Shown here: piece after piece, positions 34,812 to 47,014 of the stretch | Numbering within the stretch: the stretch's first letter is position 1 | How the letters are laid out: the number at the start of each line of letters is the position of its first letter | Assembly (NCBI GenBank): GCA_949987735.1 | Contig: OX465298.1 | Coordinates: 118,639,685-118,703,684 of the forward strand | From: Leucophora obtusa | Lineage: Eukaryota; Arthropoda; Insecta; Diptera; Anthomyiidae | Direction of reading: 5' to 3' | DNA: 64,000 bases | Notes under the pieces: model-generated | Told to the model about the DNA's origin: nothing | What the model saw: only the letters and a program-made list of their open reading frames with translations | Databases searched by the model: none | Translations under genes and position numbers: made by a program

Positions 34812-36041
34812 CACTGAACCAAAAGTCGTAAGTGAAATCAACATAAACATTTTGTTACTTTTTGATGGAAAGAATTGTTAAAGCAATATATTTTTTATTC
34901 AAATTAATGTGTTTTTTTAAATCAACTACTTTTTTTTTAAATGAACATACTTATTTCCGTCAATAATTCTCTACAAAACGATTGTTGTTTTGATAATTTT
35001 TTGTCCATTTTTTTAACAAAATTTAATTTGTTAACTCTAAAAAATTTTGTAAAAAGGCAGTAACGTAAATTTGATATAATTTTTCTTCAATTTGAAAAAA
35101 AAAGTATTAAATCTGTGGAAAAAGGTTTAGTGAGGTTAGTTTTGTCGCGTCATCACTCGTGCTAGCATGTGTATTTGTAATTGTCGCAAATATCAATAAA
35201 TTGACAATAAGTGTTTTTGTTTTTCAAAGTATAGATAATTAACAAATTCAGTGACTTACAGTGAATTGTTAATTGTAGATTTATTAATTTTAATTTAAAT
35301 AAATTTATATAATTTTGAACGTTCTCAATTAAATCGTACATTTAAATTTCTGTCATTAATTTTGATATTATCTATCTTTTTGTGTAAGGCAAACTATTAA
35401 TGAAAGTTATATAATGTATTTGAACTATTAATTTAAATAAAGTTATATGTTTTTGTACATAAAATTGTACATGTATTTTTAATAAAGATTTTTTAGTATG
35501 TGCTATATTATAATTTCAATTTTATAGTTCATTATTTTTTATATTTTATCAAATTCATTATAAAAAAGACATTGTATGTATATTGCTTAAAAAAATTTGA
35601 AATTGGTGAAATATAAAAAATAATGAAATATAAGTCTAAAAATTAATAATAAATCGATAAAAAATTAATTAATTAAATAAAATGCATTGTTGAATTTAAT
35701 AAAATGCATTGCTGAATTTAATAAAATGCATTGTTCAATTTAATAAAATGCATTGTTGAATTTAATAAAATGCATTGTTGAATTTAATAACATGCATTGG
35801 TAAAACAGCAAAATCATTATGCAATTTAATTAAATATAATTGTTAAGACAACTAATTTTTGTTAATATATTTGACGATATTTAGTCAAAATAATGCCACA
35901 TAAAATAGTTAAACGTCAAAATATAAATCTACTAAACAATGCGGTAAATTGATAGACAGGTTTTGTTAGTTGTATAGTGATCACCTATTCATCAATTTAA
36001 CATGGATTTTAGTTGATTTCACAGCTGTTTTTGGTTCAGTG
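34812..36041. mobile_element. TA-CACTGAACCAAAA element
   Basis: A perfect 13-bp TIR (CACTGAACCAAAA) is followed after a short gap by GTGAAATCAAC on both arms. TA flanks both ends (34810-34811, 36042-36043). The 1230-bp non-coding interior includes the 22-bp tandem array below. Confidence 0.85.
35676..35798 (+). repeat. 22-bp tandem repeat
   Basis: Five consecutive units of AATAAAATGCATTGTTGAATTT (with one or two changes) plus a partial sixth. The unit contains the palindrome ATGCAT. Confidence 0.92.
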
Positions 36042-36492
36042 TATATCTGTTTTTATGATAATTGCCTTGCTTCTGTGATTACTTTTGTTATAAATAAAGA
36101 TTATCATTTTGAGTTTTGCCGCTTTTACTGTAAAAAGTGATAAACTTTGTGGTGTATTATTTTGCATTGTGCTTTTTTAATTGAAAAAAGTGAGCTCAAT
36201 TGACTATATTATTATGGTATGTGCCTTTTTAGTTTTCAGTTAAAGGGTCATAACTCAAAATTTTAATTTATTACCACAAAAAAACATGAAATTAAAAAGT
36301 GTATAGCAAAACCTTTATCAAAATGGACTTTTCTTGATAATGGAACTAATTTTTTTTCAATATTACAATCATTTTTACATAATCAGTTTTTCGCCTCTCC
36401 TAAAAATTTATGAATTTTGATTTGTGTCACTTTTGTATTTGGGGTATGATATGTTTAACTTAGCACATTCAGTTTTCGCATATCTAAATAAA
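36042..36492. other. Gene-free stretch
   Basis: No supported feature. Confidence 0.4.
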
Positions 36493-36494
36493 TA

Positions 36495-37252
36495 CACTAA
36501 AAAAAAGTTAGTATAAAAATTAGTAAAACGGTTTCCAATTTTATTATACTAGTATTATACTAATTTTTAGTGTAAAGTGGTTTTTTAGTAAAATAATTTG
36601 GTATTCTCATTTCACAATTACAGAATTTTGCTAATTCTACAAATTTAATTTTACTAAATTTTGAAACCCGATTAGCGAAAATTAGCAAAAAAAATTAATA
36701 TGTAATCTTTTTTTATTTTAAAGGTTGAAATTTGTTTTATTGGTTTCCTTGTGATATAATATTTGGAAGAATTCTAAGATGGTGCACACACCAGGAGAAC
36801 TTTAGTAATTTGTAATTAATTAAATTAAACAAATGAATAAAAATTTTATTTTCAAACTTTTACTTTAATTTTTGTAAATATTACACCCTTTTTTCAGCAT
36901 GTATTTGAAATTTTAGGGGAAATTAACTGAGGAATTTTTTCTGTGTAAATTCTAAAAATTTCAAATAAAATTCTAGTTGATTTTTGGTAAAAATTTTTAT
37001 TAAATTTACTAATATTTAGTAAAATTTACAATTTTTTTTATAAAATTAATTTTACTTAAAAAAAATATTTAAAAAAAAATTGGCTGATTTTAGCAAATCC
37101 ATTTCCAATATGAGTTTACTAAAGCTTTACTAAATTTTAGTAACCATTACAAATTTTTCTACTACTTTCAATTTAGTAGAAAATATTAGTTAATTTGTGC
37201 TGTAATATTACAGTTTTTTTCTGTAACTTTTGCAGACTTTTTTATTTGAGTG
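36495..37252. mobile_element. TA-CACTAAAAAAAAGT element
   Basis: The left end CACTAAAAAAAAGT and inverted right end CACTCAAATAAAAAAGTCTG are similar but imperfect. The interior is full of AAATTTAGTAAA / TTTACTAAA words. TA is seen only on the left. It is probably related to 22561-23252. Confidence 0.5.
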
Positions 37253-37413
37253 AACAGTTAAGAAAAATTTTCAATATTTATGCCAAATCTACGTGCTAAA
37301 TGTGTCAAAATCATTTCGGAACATCATTCGTATTAATCACATAAAAAAACTTTCACTGCTATGAAAGACAGGTGTTTCGTTATTTATAATGATTATTATA
37401 GAAAAATTTTAAA

Positions 37414-38124
37414 CATCCCAGTGTAGAAACGGTAATGACATATCATTATTTTTTGGAGTACCAGTAATGACACCCACTTACCTTCTGCATTATTTTAAAA
37501 CATATAATAATGAGTCACTGATAATGACTTATTTTTATCATTATTTCAAATAGAAAATAAATTTTTAGATTTTTTTGAAAATTTTTTGAAATCTATTTTT
37601 AGACTCAATATTTTTTAAACACTGGTAAGGATATATGTAACCACATATTTTTTGATTTTTTGTATGTTGGCGAGTAAGCTTACTTGTGTGTGCAGCAGGT
37701 CAATTATGTTTTTATCTATTAAATATTACATGTCGATATACCTCAGATGGTAGAGCTGTTGACTGGCAATCTGTAGACCCAGGTTCGATTGCCGCACCAG
37801 TAAATTTTATTTAAAAAAAAAATACAATAAAAAATATTTTTTTTTTATTAATTTATTTTTTTCAAAATCTATTTTTAGACTCATTATTTTTGTCAATACT
37901 GGTAAGCACATAGGTAACGATATATTTTTTGATTTTTGGTATGCTGGTGTGTAACCATAACTCATTATTTTTCGCGACATCGCCATATATAGGTAATAAG
38001 AAATGTAATAACAAAAGTAACTAGTTACCATTACCAAGTATGTAGTTGCATAACCACATATTTGGTAATGATTTTCTACACTGGGATATTTTGTCATTTG
38101 AAATATTATTGTTTTTTTTATTAA
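37414..38124. mobile_element. CATCCCAGTGTAGAAA element with tRNA-like core, copy 1
   Basis: The inverted ends CATCCCAGTGTAGAAA and TTTCTACACTGGGAT lie at 37414 and about 38073-38087. Next to the ends are GGTAATGA / TCATTACC words. A tRNA-like sequence sits in the middle (37732-37800). The unit with about 37 bases of right flank is tandemly duplicated as 38125-38840. Confidence 0.85.
37732..37800 (+). repeat. tRNA-like sequence inside TIR element, copy 1
   Basis: Box A-like ACCTCAGATGGTAGAGC and box B AGGTTCGATTGCCGC are correctly spaced, with the D-arm TGGTAGAGC and the T-loop GTTCGATT. The acceptor stem does not pair well, so it is a tRNA relic. Copy 2 keeps a better box A and box B. Confidence 0.7.
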
Positions 38125-38840
38125 CATCCCAGTGTAGAAACGGTAATGACATACCATTATTTTTTGGAGTACCAGTAATGACACCCACTTACCTTCTGCA
38201 TTATTTTAAAACATATAATAATGAGTTACTGATAATGACTTATTTTTATCATTATTTCAAATAGAAAATAATTTTTTAGATTTTTTTGAAAATTTTTTGA
38301 AATCTATTTTTAGACTCAATATTTTTTAAACACTGGTAAGGATATATGTCACCACATATTTTTTGATTTTTTGTATGTTGGCGAGTAAGCTTACTTGTGT
38401 GTGCAGCAGGTCAATTATGTTTTTATCTATTAAATATTACATGTCGATATAGCTCAGATGGTAGAGCTATTGACTTGCAATCTGTAGACCCAGGTTCGAT
38501 TCCCGCATTATCAATTTTTTTTTTTTAAAATACAATAAAAAATATTTTTTTTTATATAATTTATTTTTTAGAAAATCTATTTTTAGACTCATTATTTTTG
38601 TCAGTACTGGTAAGCACATAGGTAACGATATATTTTTTGATTTTTCGTATGCTGGTGTGTAACGACAACTCATTATTTTTCGCGACATCGCCATATAAAG
38701 GTAATAAGAAATGTAATAACAAAAGTAACTAGTTACCATTACCAAGTATGTAGTTACATAAACACATATCTGGTAATGATTTTCTACACTGGGATGTTTT
38801 GTCATTTGAAATATTATTGCTGTTTTTTATAAACATATAA
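38125..38840. mobile_element. CATCCCAGTGTAGAAA element with tRNA-like core, copy 2
   Basis: A direct tandem copy of 37414-38124, including the flank TTTTGTCATTTGAAATATTA after the right TIR. The inverted ends are CATCCCAGTGTAGAAA and TTTCTACACTGGGATG. Sharing of flank shows a segmental duplication, not a second insertion. Confidence 0.85.
38443..38512 (+). repeat. tRNA-like sequence inside TIR element, copy 2
   Basis: ATAGCTCAGATGGTAGAGC is an excellent box A and D-arm, and CAGGTTCGATTCCCGC is a near-consensus box B and T-arm. An anticodon-like CTTGCAA lies between. The acceptor ends (GTCGATA with the 3' ATTATC) pair weakly, so a functional tRNA is unlikely, but pol III transcription is plausible. 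Confidence 0.7.
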
Positions 38841-40605
38841 ACAATCTATAAATTAGTTAAAAAGCAAAATAATAAATACTACACACAAGTGGTGCAAACA
38901 AAGTTTGCATATAAAAAAGTTATCTATGACTTAATTTAATGCGTTATGTTACACTTCAAAATTAATCTTTATAAATATTTTTGCTTAAGTGGCAATGAGT
39001 TAAATCAAGTTGTTAATGTTACAATGTGGCGTATACTTTATATAAAATCAAATGAGTAATATAACTCATACGCTAGAGTAAAAGTTATAAATTGATATTT
39101 GTAAACAACATTGTTGTGTATTCTGTAAAGTAAAAAAAGCAATGCTTAAAATTTGCAGTAGAACTGTAAAATATGTGATAAAAGAATGAAAAATAAAAAA
39201 ATGCACTTGCATCTCTTTTTTTTTAATCCATGGTCCTAACTAAAACACAAAATTTTAAAATTAATATCAACTTTTTTAAAAATACGATTTTGTGAAGTTT
39301 GTGCACAAAAACCAACCACTATCCACGGCTTTCCTAGAAAGATGCACTGGTTTTAAGAGGGTTCCGGTACAAAATTACAAAAAAGTGAAAAATTTGAATT
39401 TTTAATTAATTACTTTTATTGTTCTTAAGCAATTTTAATTAAATTGTAAAGCGCACTTGTATTTTTTATATATATTTTTCGCATTAGTTTTTTATAATTA
39501 GCCAACAATTTTGTTCATTTATATAAAACAATAGGCATTAAGAAAACTACTGAAGACTATTTCTCTCAAAACCAGTTGGTATATAAAATTCAAGACAATT
39601 CTTCACAGCGTAGGAGACAATTGGAATGTCTTAAGTCTATAAAAACCATACACCCATTATGGTAGTATCACCTCGTAACATATTTTCCCAGAAGGTTCAT
39701 GGCAGGCCGCCAACGGGGAGACATTTCCCCTTTTTGCCCACTACGGTAGAAATATCGAAAAATCCTATCTTAGCTGACGTTTACGCCGGATGAGAAAATT
39801 ACGTACCAAATTTCGACTTCCTAGCACCAGCGGTTTGGCTGAATTACAACTTTTATTTATTTATAGAGATAGTATTGTACCAAAAAGGGATGAATATAAA
39901 ACCATTTATCCCTTCTTAGATAAAATATTTTTATACTAAATTTTCACCTGAGCAAAAACTATCTGTTTTTGGCTCTTGTAGTTTTTAAATTATCAAAACG
40001 CATACAAAAAAAAAAGCAAAAACTAGTTTTGTACAAAAACTAGGTGGTTTTTGCTTAATTATAAATGTAGTACTAATATTATTTTCCACGTAGAACTCCT
40101 TATTTTTACTTGAAAATAATCAATTTTTCACGGTACTTCGCAAAACTGGAAAACGGGCATTTTAATGCCCATATTACAAAATCTTAGCTATGGCACAAGG
40201 TAGTAGCTATAACTAAGAAAATATTTTTTGTAATATAGAGGACATCTTAGGCTATTAACCACCAAGAGGAGTTTCCGAATTCCCCCTTCCCCAATTCTAG
40301 AGACACTGCCGTGCAATGTTTCCAAATCTGAAAATTTGTTGTCCTTTTAACCGCTTAATATCCCATTGGGAGGGGTACAATTTCAATCCAACAAATTTTT
40401 TAAGTAGTCCTATCCTTTCCCTAGCTGGAAATTTACGAACTTCGAGTACCCCATACCTAGATCTAGCTAGACTTTTACTAAGATGACTCTCTTTTTAGGT
40501 ATTTAATTACCCAGAAATTAATTAAAATAAATTTTCTTGAACGCGATATTCTATTCAAAGAATTTACCAGTAAAAAAAGACATGCCAAAGTAGTAGAAAT
40601 AGCAT
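38841..40605. other. Gene-free stretch
   Basis: No coding sequence, TIR or tandem repeat could be supported over this 1.7 kb. Conserved-looking sequence is absent. Confidence 0.4.
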
Positions 40606-41075
40606 TACACTCAAAATAATAAGTCTGTTGGCTGGACAGAAAAATTTGTTACTTTAACAAAATTTATTCCTGTTTGTTGGCTGGAAATAAAATTTATTGA
40701 TTTTAACAAATTCTTTTGTTAAATTTAACAAATCTAAATTTATATAAAAAAAATTGTAAAATTACAGTTTTATCTTTAATTATACTGAGTCGTATATCCA
40801 AATTTAGGGTCTCGGGACCCTCCACGGGCCTATCCCATATCATGTGAGGGCATATAAGGGCAATCCATAGGAGCACACATTTTGCTCCTTTTGCACTATC
40901 TCGCTTAGTTTTCGAGATATGGGCCATTTTATAAAGTGGAAAATTTTTATTAAAAATTTTCGAGGGTCCAAGGCCCCGCCAAGGTCCATTTTTGGATAGT
41001 GATAACCTCTTTCGCTGGGGTACTGTACAGTTAGGGGTAGTTGATATTCTTATCAATTTTACTCTATCTCTCTTA

Positions 41076-41978
41076 CCCAGTCAGAAAAATACAAACGGGA
41101 AAGCGGTGGCAAAGCACTTTAACAGGTGGTACAAGTACTGGCAAAAAGTGCTTTCCCATTCCCAAAATGATAACATCATTAGACAAAAGGACCGGCTGTT
41201 CAAAAAGCGCCTAAAAAGCACTGGTGGAACAAAATTTTTAAACGTTGGCAAAACGCTGGCAAAACCAATAAATAGGTGGTCTGAAAATATATTTTCCAAA
41301 ATAAAATTTAAAAAAGGTTCATAATTTTTTTTTTTGGTCCTGCCGTGATTTGAACCTAGTCCGTCAGATTGGCAGACGATTGCTCTACCCACTGAGCTAA
41401 CGAGACATATAATATTTAATGGCTAAACACATAAATGAGTGACAATAGCTGGACAACTACTGGCTGTGCCAAAATACTAGTACTGGCAAACAATTTTTTG
41501 TAACTAGTATGCCAGTGTTGGGAGGGCAAACAAAAAGTTGGGCTTTCCCACAAACAAAAAAATTTATTTTATAAAACAAAAAAAATTTTAAATTAAAAAA
41601 AAGTCCAAAAAAATTTTTTGCTTGCAACCGGATTTGAACTCGGAACCTTCCGACTACTTTTTAACGAAGCGTCAGCATTTTTATAAACTCATTGGTTTTC
41701 CAGTGAATTGATTTTTGTACGCCTGGTAGCATTGGCTAGGTAGCACTGGATACCCACTGGTTGCAAACCTTGGCATATCACTCTAAGCCAATTCTTTGCC
41801 AGTGGTTTTTTATAAACCACCGAAATTTTTGTAAAAAAAATACTGGTAAAACGCTTTTTGCAAACGCTGGCAAAGCGTTCCAAATGAGTGTTCTGCCAGT
41901 CATTTATTTTTAATACCGTGGTTACCCAGCGGTATGCCAGTGCTTGATTTTTTGTACCACTGGCGATTTCTGACTGGG
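41076..41978. mobile_element. CCCAGTCAGAAA element with tRNA-like core
   Basis: The perfect TIR is CCCAGTCAGAAA with TA immediately outside each end. Arms are dense in CTGGCAAA / TTTGCCAGT words. A tRNA-like sequence (41338-41406, minus) and a second box B-like GAGTTCAAATCCGG (about 41630-41645, minus) lie inside. Short ORFs in it are chance. It is nested in 40608-42308. Confidence 0.85.
41338..41406 (-). repeat. tRNA-like sequence inside CCCAGTCAGAAA element
   Basis: On the minus strand, GTTAGCTCAGTGGGTAGAGC is an excellent box A / D-arm and GGTTCAAATCACGG a near-consensus box B. The anticodon arm region reads CGTCTGCCAATCTGACG. It is tRNA-derived; the acceptor stem is imperfect. Confidence 0.7.
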
Positions 41979-42354
41979 TAGTTTTCGAGAGATGGGCCAT
42001 TTTAAAAAATCGGGAGGGAACGAAATAGCGCCATCTTTAAAACTTCAGATACACTGGTGGCACCATCTACCGGGTAATAACAGAAACATGAAAATATTAT
42101 ATTTTAACAATAAATTTTGTAAAATTTAACGAATGGGTTCTTAAAAATTTGTTATAAATAATTAAAGTACTAAGGATTTTCAGTAAATATAGTGTTAAAT
42201 GATCTTCATATCTACTAAAATATTTGTATAAATCAGTGTTTCAACTGAAAATTTGTTAAAAATTAGTCAAATCGATTTGAAACTTGTACTGACATATCGT
42301 TTTAAGTGTAGAAAATCATAGCTGAAATTTGACTAAAAAATTTAAATCGAATTT

Positions 42355-42421
42355 AGCCGAGAGGACAAGCAATGCACTGACAAGCGGAAGGTCGCCGGTT
42401 CTATTCCAGTTCGCGACATAA
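42355..42421 (+). repeat. tRNA-like sequence
   Basis: TTAGCCGAGAGGACAAGC resembles the box A of a long-variable-arm tRNA (Leu or Ser type), and CCGGTTCTATTCCAG a box B. The copy is degenerate and lies between the end of the element at 42308 and the CACACAGAGAAC family end at 42565-42617. Confidence 0.5.
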
Positions 42422-42564
42422 AAAATTTTAAATTTTTAAATAAATTTTGTGGAACGTATTATTCATTTTATAGAATTTATAATCCATAAACATTAAAGCT
42501 AATAATAATTAATTGTGATTAAATTTCGGTAATTACTACGGTATTAAAAATAAATGAAAGTGAT

Positions 42565-42617
42565 TGTACCTGGAACCACAAAAATTCGGTTGGAACTACG
42601 AATCTGTTTTCTGTGTG
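42565..42617 (-). repeat. Single end of the CACACAGAGAAC family
   Basis: ATTCGGTTGGAACTACGAAT then CTGTTTTCTGTGTG matches the right end of 26719-27974. The partner end is not seen. Confidence 0.6.
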
Positions 42618-43420
42618 TATCCCATATTAAGCTCAGATTCAGCAAAAGTATTTAGGGAGAGATTTATAGGTATTTTAATAATTTTTCTATTTTCTTTTGT
42701 ATTGGAAAATTTTGTTTTGGGGACGGTAATATTTATACAAATTGCCAAAATATAACAAAATTTCGTTAGAATAAAAAATGCTCAATACTTAGTACCTAAA
42801 CAAATTATTTAAGGTTATTATTTTAATTATATTAATATTTTTTAAACAAATATTTTATTGAGTTGTTATTAATATTTTTTTGAATTTAGTTTTTTTTGTT
42901 AATAAAAAATTCAATTTCTTACATTTAACTATTTACTGCCACAAATGTTTAGCTATATTTTTTTGTTTCTCTTTTGTTTTTTTAATTACATTCTTAGCTT
43001 TTGGCACAAATGTTTCTTAACCAAAGTAAATTCGTTTGTAAATCCAGTGGTTGTTCATGCCTAATTGTATTTATTTGAGATTTATTTTTTATTTTTAAAA
43101 TTGCACAAAAAAGTTTCACTTAAAATAAGCATAGAAGAACAGCGAAAAGCTTGTTCTTTTAGTCTCTGCACTTTGTTTTGGGAAAAAGATACAAACCATA
43201 TCGTTTTTTTTTTTTTAATTAGCTGGTTTTAAGTTGCAATTTGCTCATTTTTTTAAAACTTTTTATTACTACATAATTTTATTGCATTTTATACTTGTAA
43301 GTAGTACTTAGCAGCGAGTACTGAATGTTAAGTTAAAATTTAACTACAATTGAATTTAAATTTCATATCGAAAACAGTAACAATTTTGCTGGTTCAAGTG
43401 CCAGTTAGTAGATACAAATA
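42618..43420. other. Gene-free stretch
   Basis: AT-rich with homopolymer runs and no supported feature. Confidence 0.4.
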
Positions 43421-43421
43421 C

Positions 43422-43575
43422 ATTGGAGAAAAGGGGATAGCCCCCCTATCATAATACCCGGTTAGCTGCTAACTGCGAACTTGTTGTTCCCATATAAATT
43501 TAAAACTGAACCGTTTTTTATTTCATAATTTTAACAGGGTATTATGCTATCAGCCCTTAGTGTATTTCTCTAAAA
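43422..43575. repeat. Short imperfect inverted repeat
   Basis: GGAGAAAAGGGGATAGCC... ATCATAATACCC at the left is mirrored by GGGTATTATGCTATCAGCCC...TTTCTC at the right, about 150 bases in all. Probably a small MITE. Confidence 0.5.
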
Positions 43576-43993
43576 TAAAAAAGTTTAAAGTTTGCTTCGT
43601 TTTTTTCTATGGCTTTTTATATAAAGTACGTTGAAATTTAAAAAGAAAGAAAAATAAACTATTTTTGTATTTTTAATGCAAAAATTAAAATAATTGTAGA
43701 AAGTAATTTATGTATCGACTTCATGAGAAAAAAATATTTAAATGGATTTAGTTTGAAGCCTAGGTACCCATTATTGTCTATGAAAACCAAACTGGCTTTA
43801 AATAGATTTTTATACTCAGCTGGCTCTATTTATGGTTCTTTTTCTACCCATGCACCGAAAATGGGTTGAAAAATAAATTTTAATAATTTTATTTTTATGT
43901 ACCCATTTCCTGAGGAAATATGTCACTGAATGCAGATTATACACATAAATTTTTAATTACAAAAGAAATGTAATAAAAATGTTAAATACAAAG
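43576..43993. other. Gene-free stretch
   Basis: No supported feature. Confidence 0.4.
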
Positions 43994-43996
43994 TAT

Positions 43997-44885
43997 CCCA
44001 GCAAAACCTTGGTAATATGTTGGTATTACAGAACACATTACCTGGTAATACCATACCCCTTACCATTGCATTATTTCATAACTAAAATGTAATGTCTTAC
44101 GTATAATGTGCTGCATAACTACTGGGTAGTAATAGCAACTTTTTACCAATGATATATTTAAACACCTCAAAGAAAAGAGTTACTTGTAATACACAACATG
44201 AGTTCTAAATAATAGCAGCGACTTATTACAGATGGGATATTTTAAAACCGTAAAATAAGGAGTTACTTTTAATGTGATACGTGATCACTTAATAGAAATA
44301 TCCACTTATTACCGATGGTGTATTCAAATACCTCAAAATAAGGAGTTATTTGTAATGCGATACATGAGTGTTATTTTCTATTTAAAATATTCGATACAAA
44401 TAATTTATATGTTTTATACATATTGACTGAAATATCTTTTATGTTTTTTGTTAACTTTATATTAATCTGAGTAAATACTAATTAAATATGAATATGCTTC
44501 GTTTTAGCATTTATAAAAAACAACACGATAACGTCTTATTTTATTTTTTTTGTAAGAAGTATATATTTTTATATAGTAAGTGAGCGCATAAGTTTAATGT
44601 GTTATTTCAGACCTGTTTGTAACACATTTTTTTGGCCTTACTTTAAGCTGTTATGTATGTAGTATTGTGCTCAGTATCGGTTATGTAAGTGGTTACGTAA
44701 CTCCTAACATGTAACATTAAAGTAACATGTTCTTATATTGTTACCTAGCCCTCTTTTGGAAAGTACATACCTCCAATGACATGCCCTTGTTAAAATAATA
44801 GCTGTTGGAATAGCAAAGTAAGAGGTTACATACCTTAATTTCTTCTTACAAACCTTATTACCAGGTAATAGAAAGTTTTGCTGGG
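43997..44885. mobile_element. CCCAGCAAAA element
   Basis: The TIR is (T)CCCAGCAAAA, followed on both arms by GGTAAT / ATTACC words. The 889-bp interior has three units of about 81-86 bases around GAGTTACTTGTAAT (44176, 44262, 44343). No tRNA-like segment was found in this one. No ORF. Confidence 0.75.
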
Positions 44886-45720
44886 ATGTCCACCACAGCG
44901 TATACAGTTAACATATTTCCTTTAAATATTAAAAAACGATATACAATTTTTTTAAAAGGTTATCAAATAATATCATCCTTTTTTAGCCTGTGATATAACG
45001 AGTTTATAGAATATATTGCTTTTCGTATCAACAACATACGCATTTAACAAAGCAAAATAATACGGTCAAGGCCGGCTAGATGATACCCTGTACCAGACTG
45101 GATTAACATTCCAGGAATGTTTGGGTGTGAAATTTTAACGGGTGTTCAAAAAGGAGTTGTGTCCAAAACCGTTTAGTTTTGGAAAATTTTGATATTTTTT
45201 TAGCATAGCTGTGAAGTAATGATTAGTAATCACAATAATTAGTAAGTAGATAACCTTATTTTAAAGGTGAAGTAATGATTAAATTTCGATTATATTCAGT
45301 TTTGGACGATTGTTAACTGATTACGATTCCAAATAATCTAAAAGTAATTAGGATTACTTGTAATTACAATAAAGTAATCGAAAAAAATCATAAATAATCC
45401 GACTACTTTCAATGATTACTTTTGATTCTTTCTGATTATTTTCAAATTCTATTCCAATCGCACTTATTGAATGTCATTAACAAATTTAGTGACGAACACT
45501 TTCGTCCACATGAAATTGAAGCAGTATTTGATTTTAATTATTTTTTTTCTTAACCGGCATATCTTTTATAAGATTTATCGATTTTATTATTTCTAACCTG
45601 CTTGCATTCTACTTAAATTCCTTTATATGCAATTGTAAACCCATTGCATGTGTTATTTATTGCTTTTATTATCATTATTCGAGATCGGATCGTGAGTATC
45701 TTCCCTACGGGGAATGAGGG
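44886..45720. other. Gene-free stretch rich in GTAAT/ATTAC
   Basis: Around 45225-45430 many AGTAATCA / GATTACTT words occur in both orientations, suggesting an old foldback. Nothing coding is seen. Confidence 0.4.
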
Positions 45721-45721
45721 G

Positions 45722-46010
45722 TCAATTGCCCTCAAAGTACATATTCCGGGACTGGTTAAAGCAACACTTCACAATATTGGTATAATTTACCACTGCTGTG
45801 GGTTAAGCAGTGTCAGTCATACTTAAATGACTAGTTCCGTGACTAATGAAACGAGAACATACCACTAATTGCCCTCAAGGCACATATCCCGTGTCTGGTT
45901 AAGGTAGGACTTCTGACGGGACAGGTTTAATTAACCATTTATGTGGTTGAAGCAGTGTCAAATGCACTTAAGGGACTGTCCCCGTGACTGGTGAAATGAG
46001 GACACGTCAT
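45722..46010 (+). repeat. Two-unit 144-bp tandem repeat
   Basis: TCAATTGCCCTCAAAGTACA at 45722 and CTAATTGCCCTCAAGGCACA at 45866 begin two similar units that share GACTGGTTAA, AAGCAGTGTCA and CCGTGACT(A/G). Confidence 0.75.
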
Positions 46011-46149
46011 TTAACTGGATAAGTATGTAACAGAAAACTCCAATATTGAGACTTTACTCTTTGGAAACTGTTCTATATTCCCGAGTAAAAAAAATTATAT
46101 ATAATCATATGTGGCATATATTACAATATATAATTAGACATGTGGTTAT

Positions 46150-46960
46150 GTATATCCATATATAATTATATATGACGTTTTTTCCGAAAAATTTTCCTTA
46201 TATTATGCCATATATAATTTCATCTAATTAGATATCGGCCTTCATAATATTAGATATGGCATATATAATTATATATTACATAACATGGTTGATCTTATTG
46301 CATATATAGTTATATATAGAACTATATATTAATATATATGGTGGCACTTTAGCAATATATAATTATATATGGTATCATTTAAACAATATATAATTATATA
46401 TGGTGACAGTTAAACTAGATATTATCATATATGGTGCCATTTAAACAATATATGGTCATATATGGTACCTCATAAACAAAATCTTTAATTCAGTTCCAGA
46501 TATGAGAATATATGGTACTATATATAGTGCGATATATATTTATATATGGTGTTATTTAAGCTATATATTATCATATATGGTGCCATTCAAACCATATATT
46601 ATCATATATGGCACCATTTAAACCATATATTATCATATATGGTGCAATTTCAACAATATATGCCCATATATGGTACCTCATTAACAATATTTTTAATACA
46701 GTTCCACATATAATATATGCTACCATATATAGTGCCATATATATTTATATATGGTGTTATTTAAGCAATATATTACCATATATGGTGCCATTTAAACCAT
46801 ATATTATCTTATATGGTGCCATTTCAACAATATATGCTCATATATGGTACCTCATGAACAACATTTTTAATACAGTTCCAGATATGATAATATATGCTAC
46901 CATATATAGTACCATATACTTTGATATATCGTATCATTTAAACAACCCGAGGAAAAATAG
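46150..46960 (+). repeat. ATATATGG array of element X
   Basis: Tandem, partly palindromic words built on CCATATATGG, with a larger period of about 190-210 bases (units near 46550 and 46757). It produces repetitive ORFs that are by-products. The inverted counterpart in Y is at 53720-54480. Confidence 0.8.
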
Positions 46961-47014
46961 TTACATATAGTCATATATGTGATTAAGTTATATCTATATA
47001 AATATACAGTTTCA

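Larger units (their letters stand above)
40608..42308. mobile_element. TA-CACTCAAAATAAT family, copy 3 (both ends)
   Basis: The left end CACTCAAAATAATAAGTCTG and inverted right end CACTTAAAACGATATGTCAG are flanked by TA on both sides (40606-40607, 42309-42310). It is split by the nested CCCAGTCAGAAA element at 41076-41978. The left part carries the family core ATGGCCCATATCTCGAAAAC on the minus strand. Confidence 0.75.

Noticed and set aside
35676..35798. CRISPR-like regular repeat
   Set aside because: The units are directly adjacent with no spacers; this is a simple tandem repeat in a eukaryotic element.
38443..38512. Possible functional tRNA gene (Ala-like anticodon TGC)
   Set aside because: Box A and B are good, but the acceptor stem and anticodon stem do not pair well and the sequence is duplicated inside a TIR element.
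40992..41392. ORFs of 103-117 codons across 40703-41392
   Set aside because: They cross the boundary of the nested CCCAGTCAGAAA element and follow its repeats, so they are chance.
46608..46970. 120-codon ORF rich in Tyr and Ile, with similar ORFs at 53950-54460 on the other strand
   Set aside because: It is a translation of the ATATATGG tandem array; the same peptide recurs because the repeat recurs in inverted copies.
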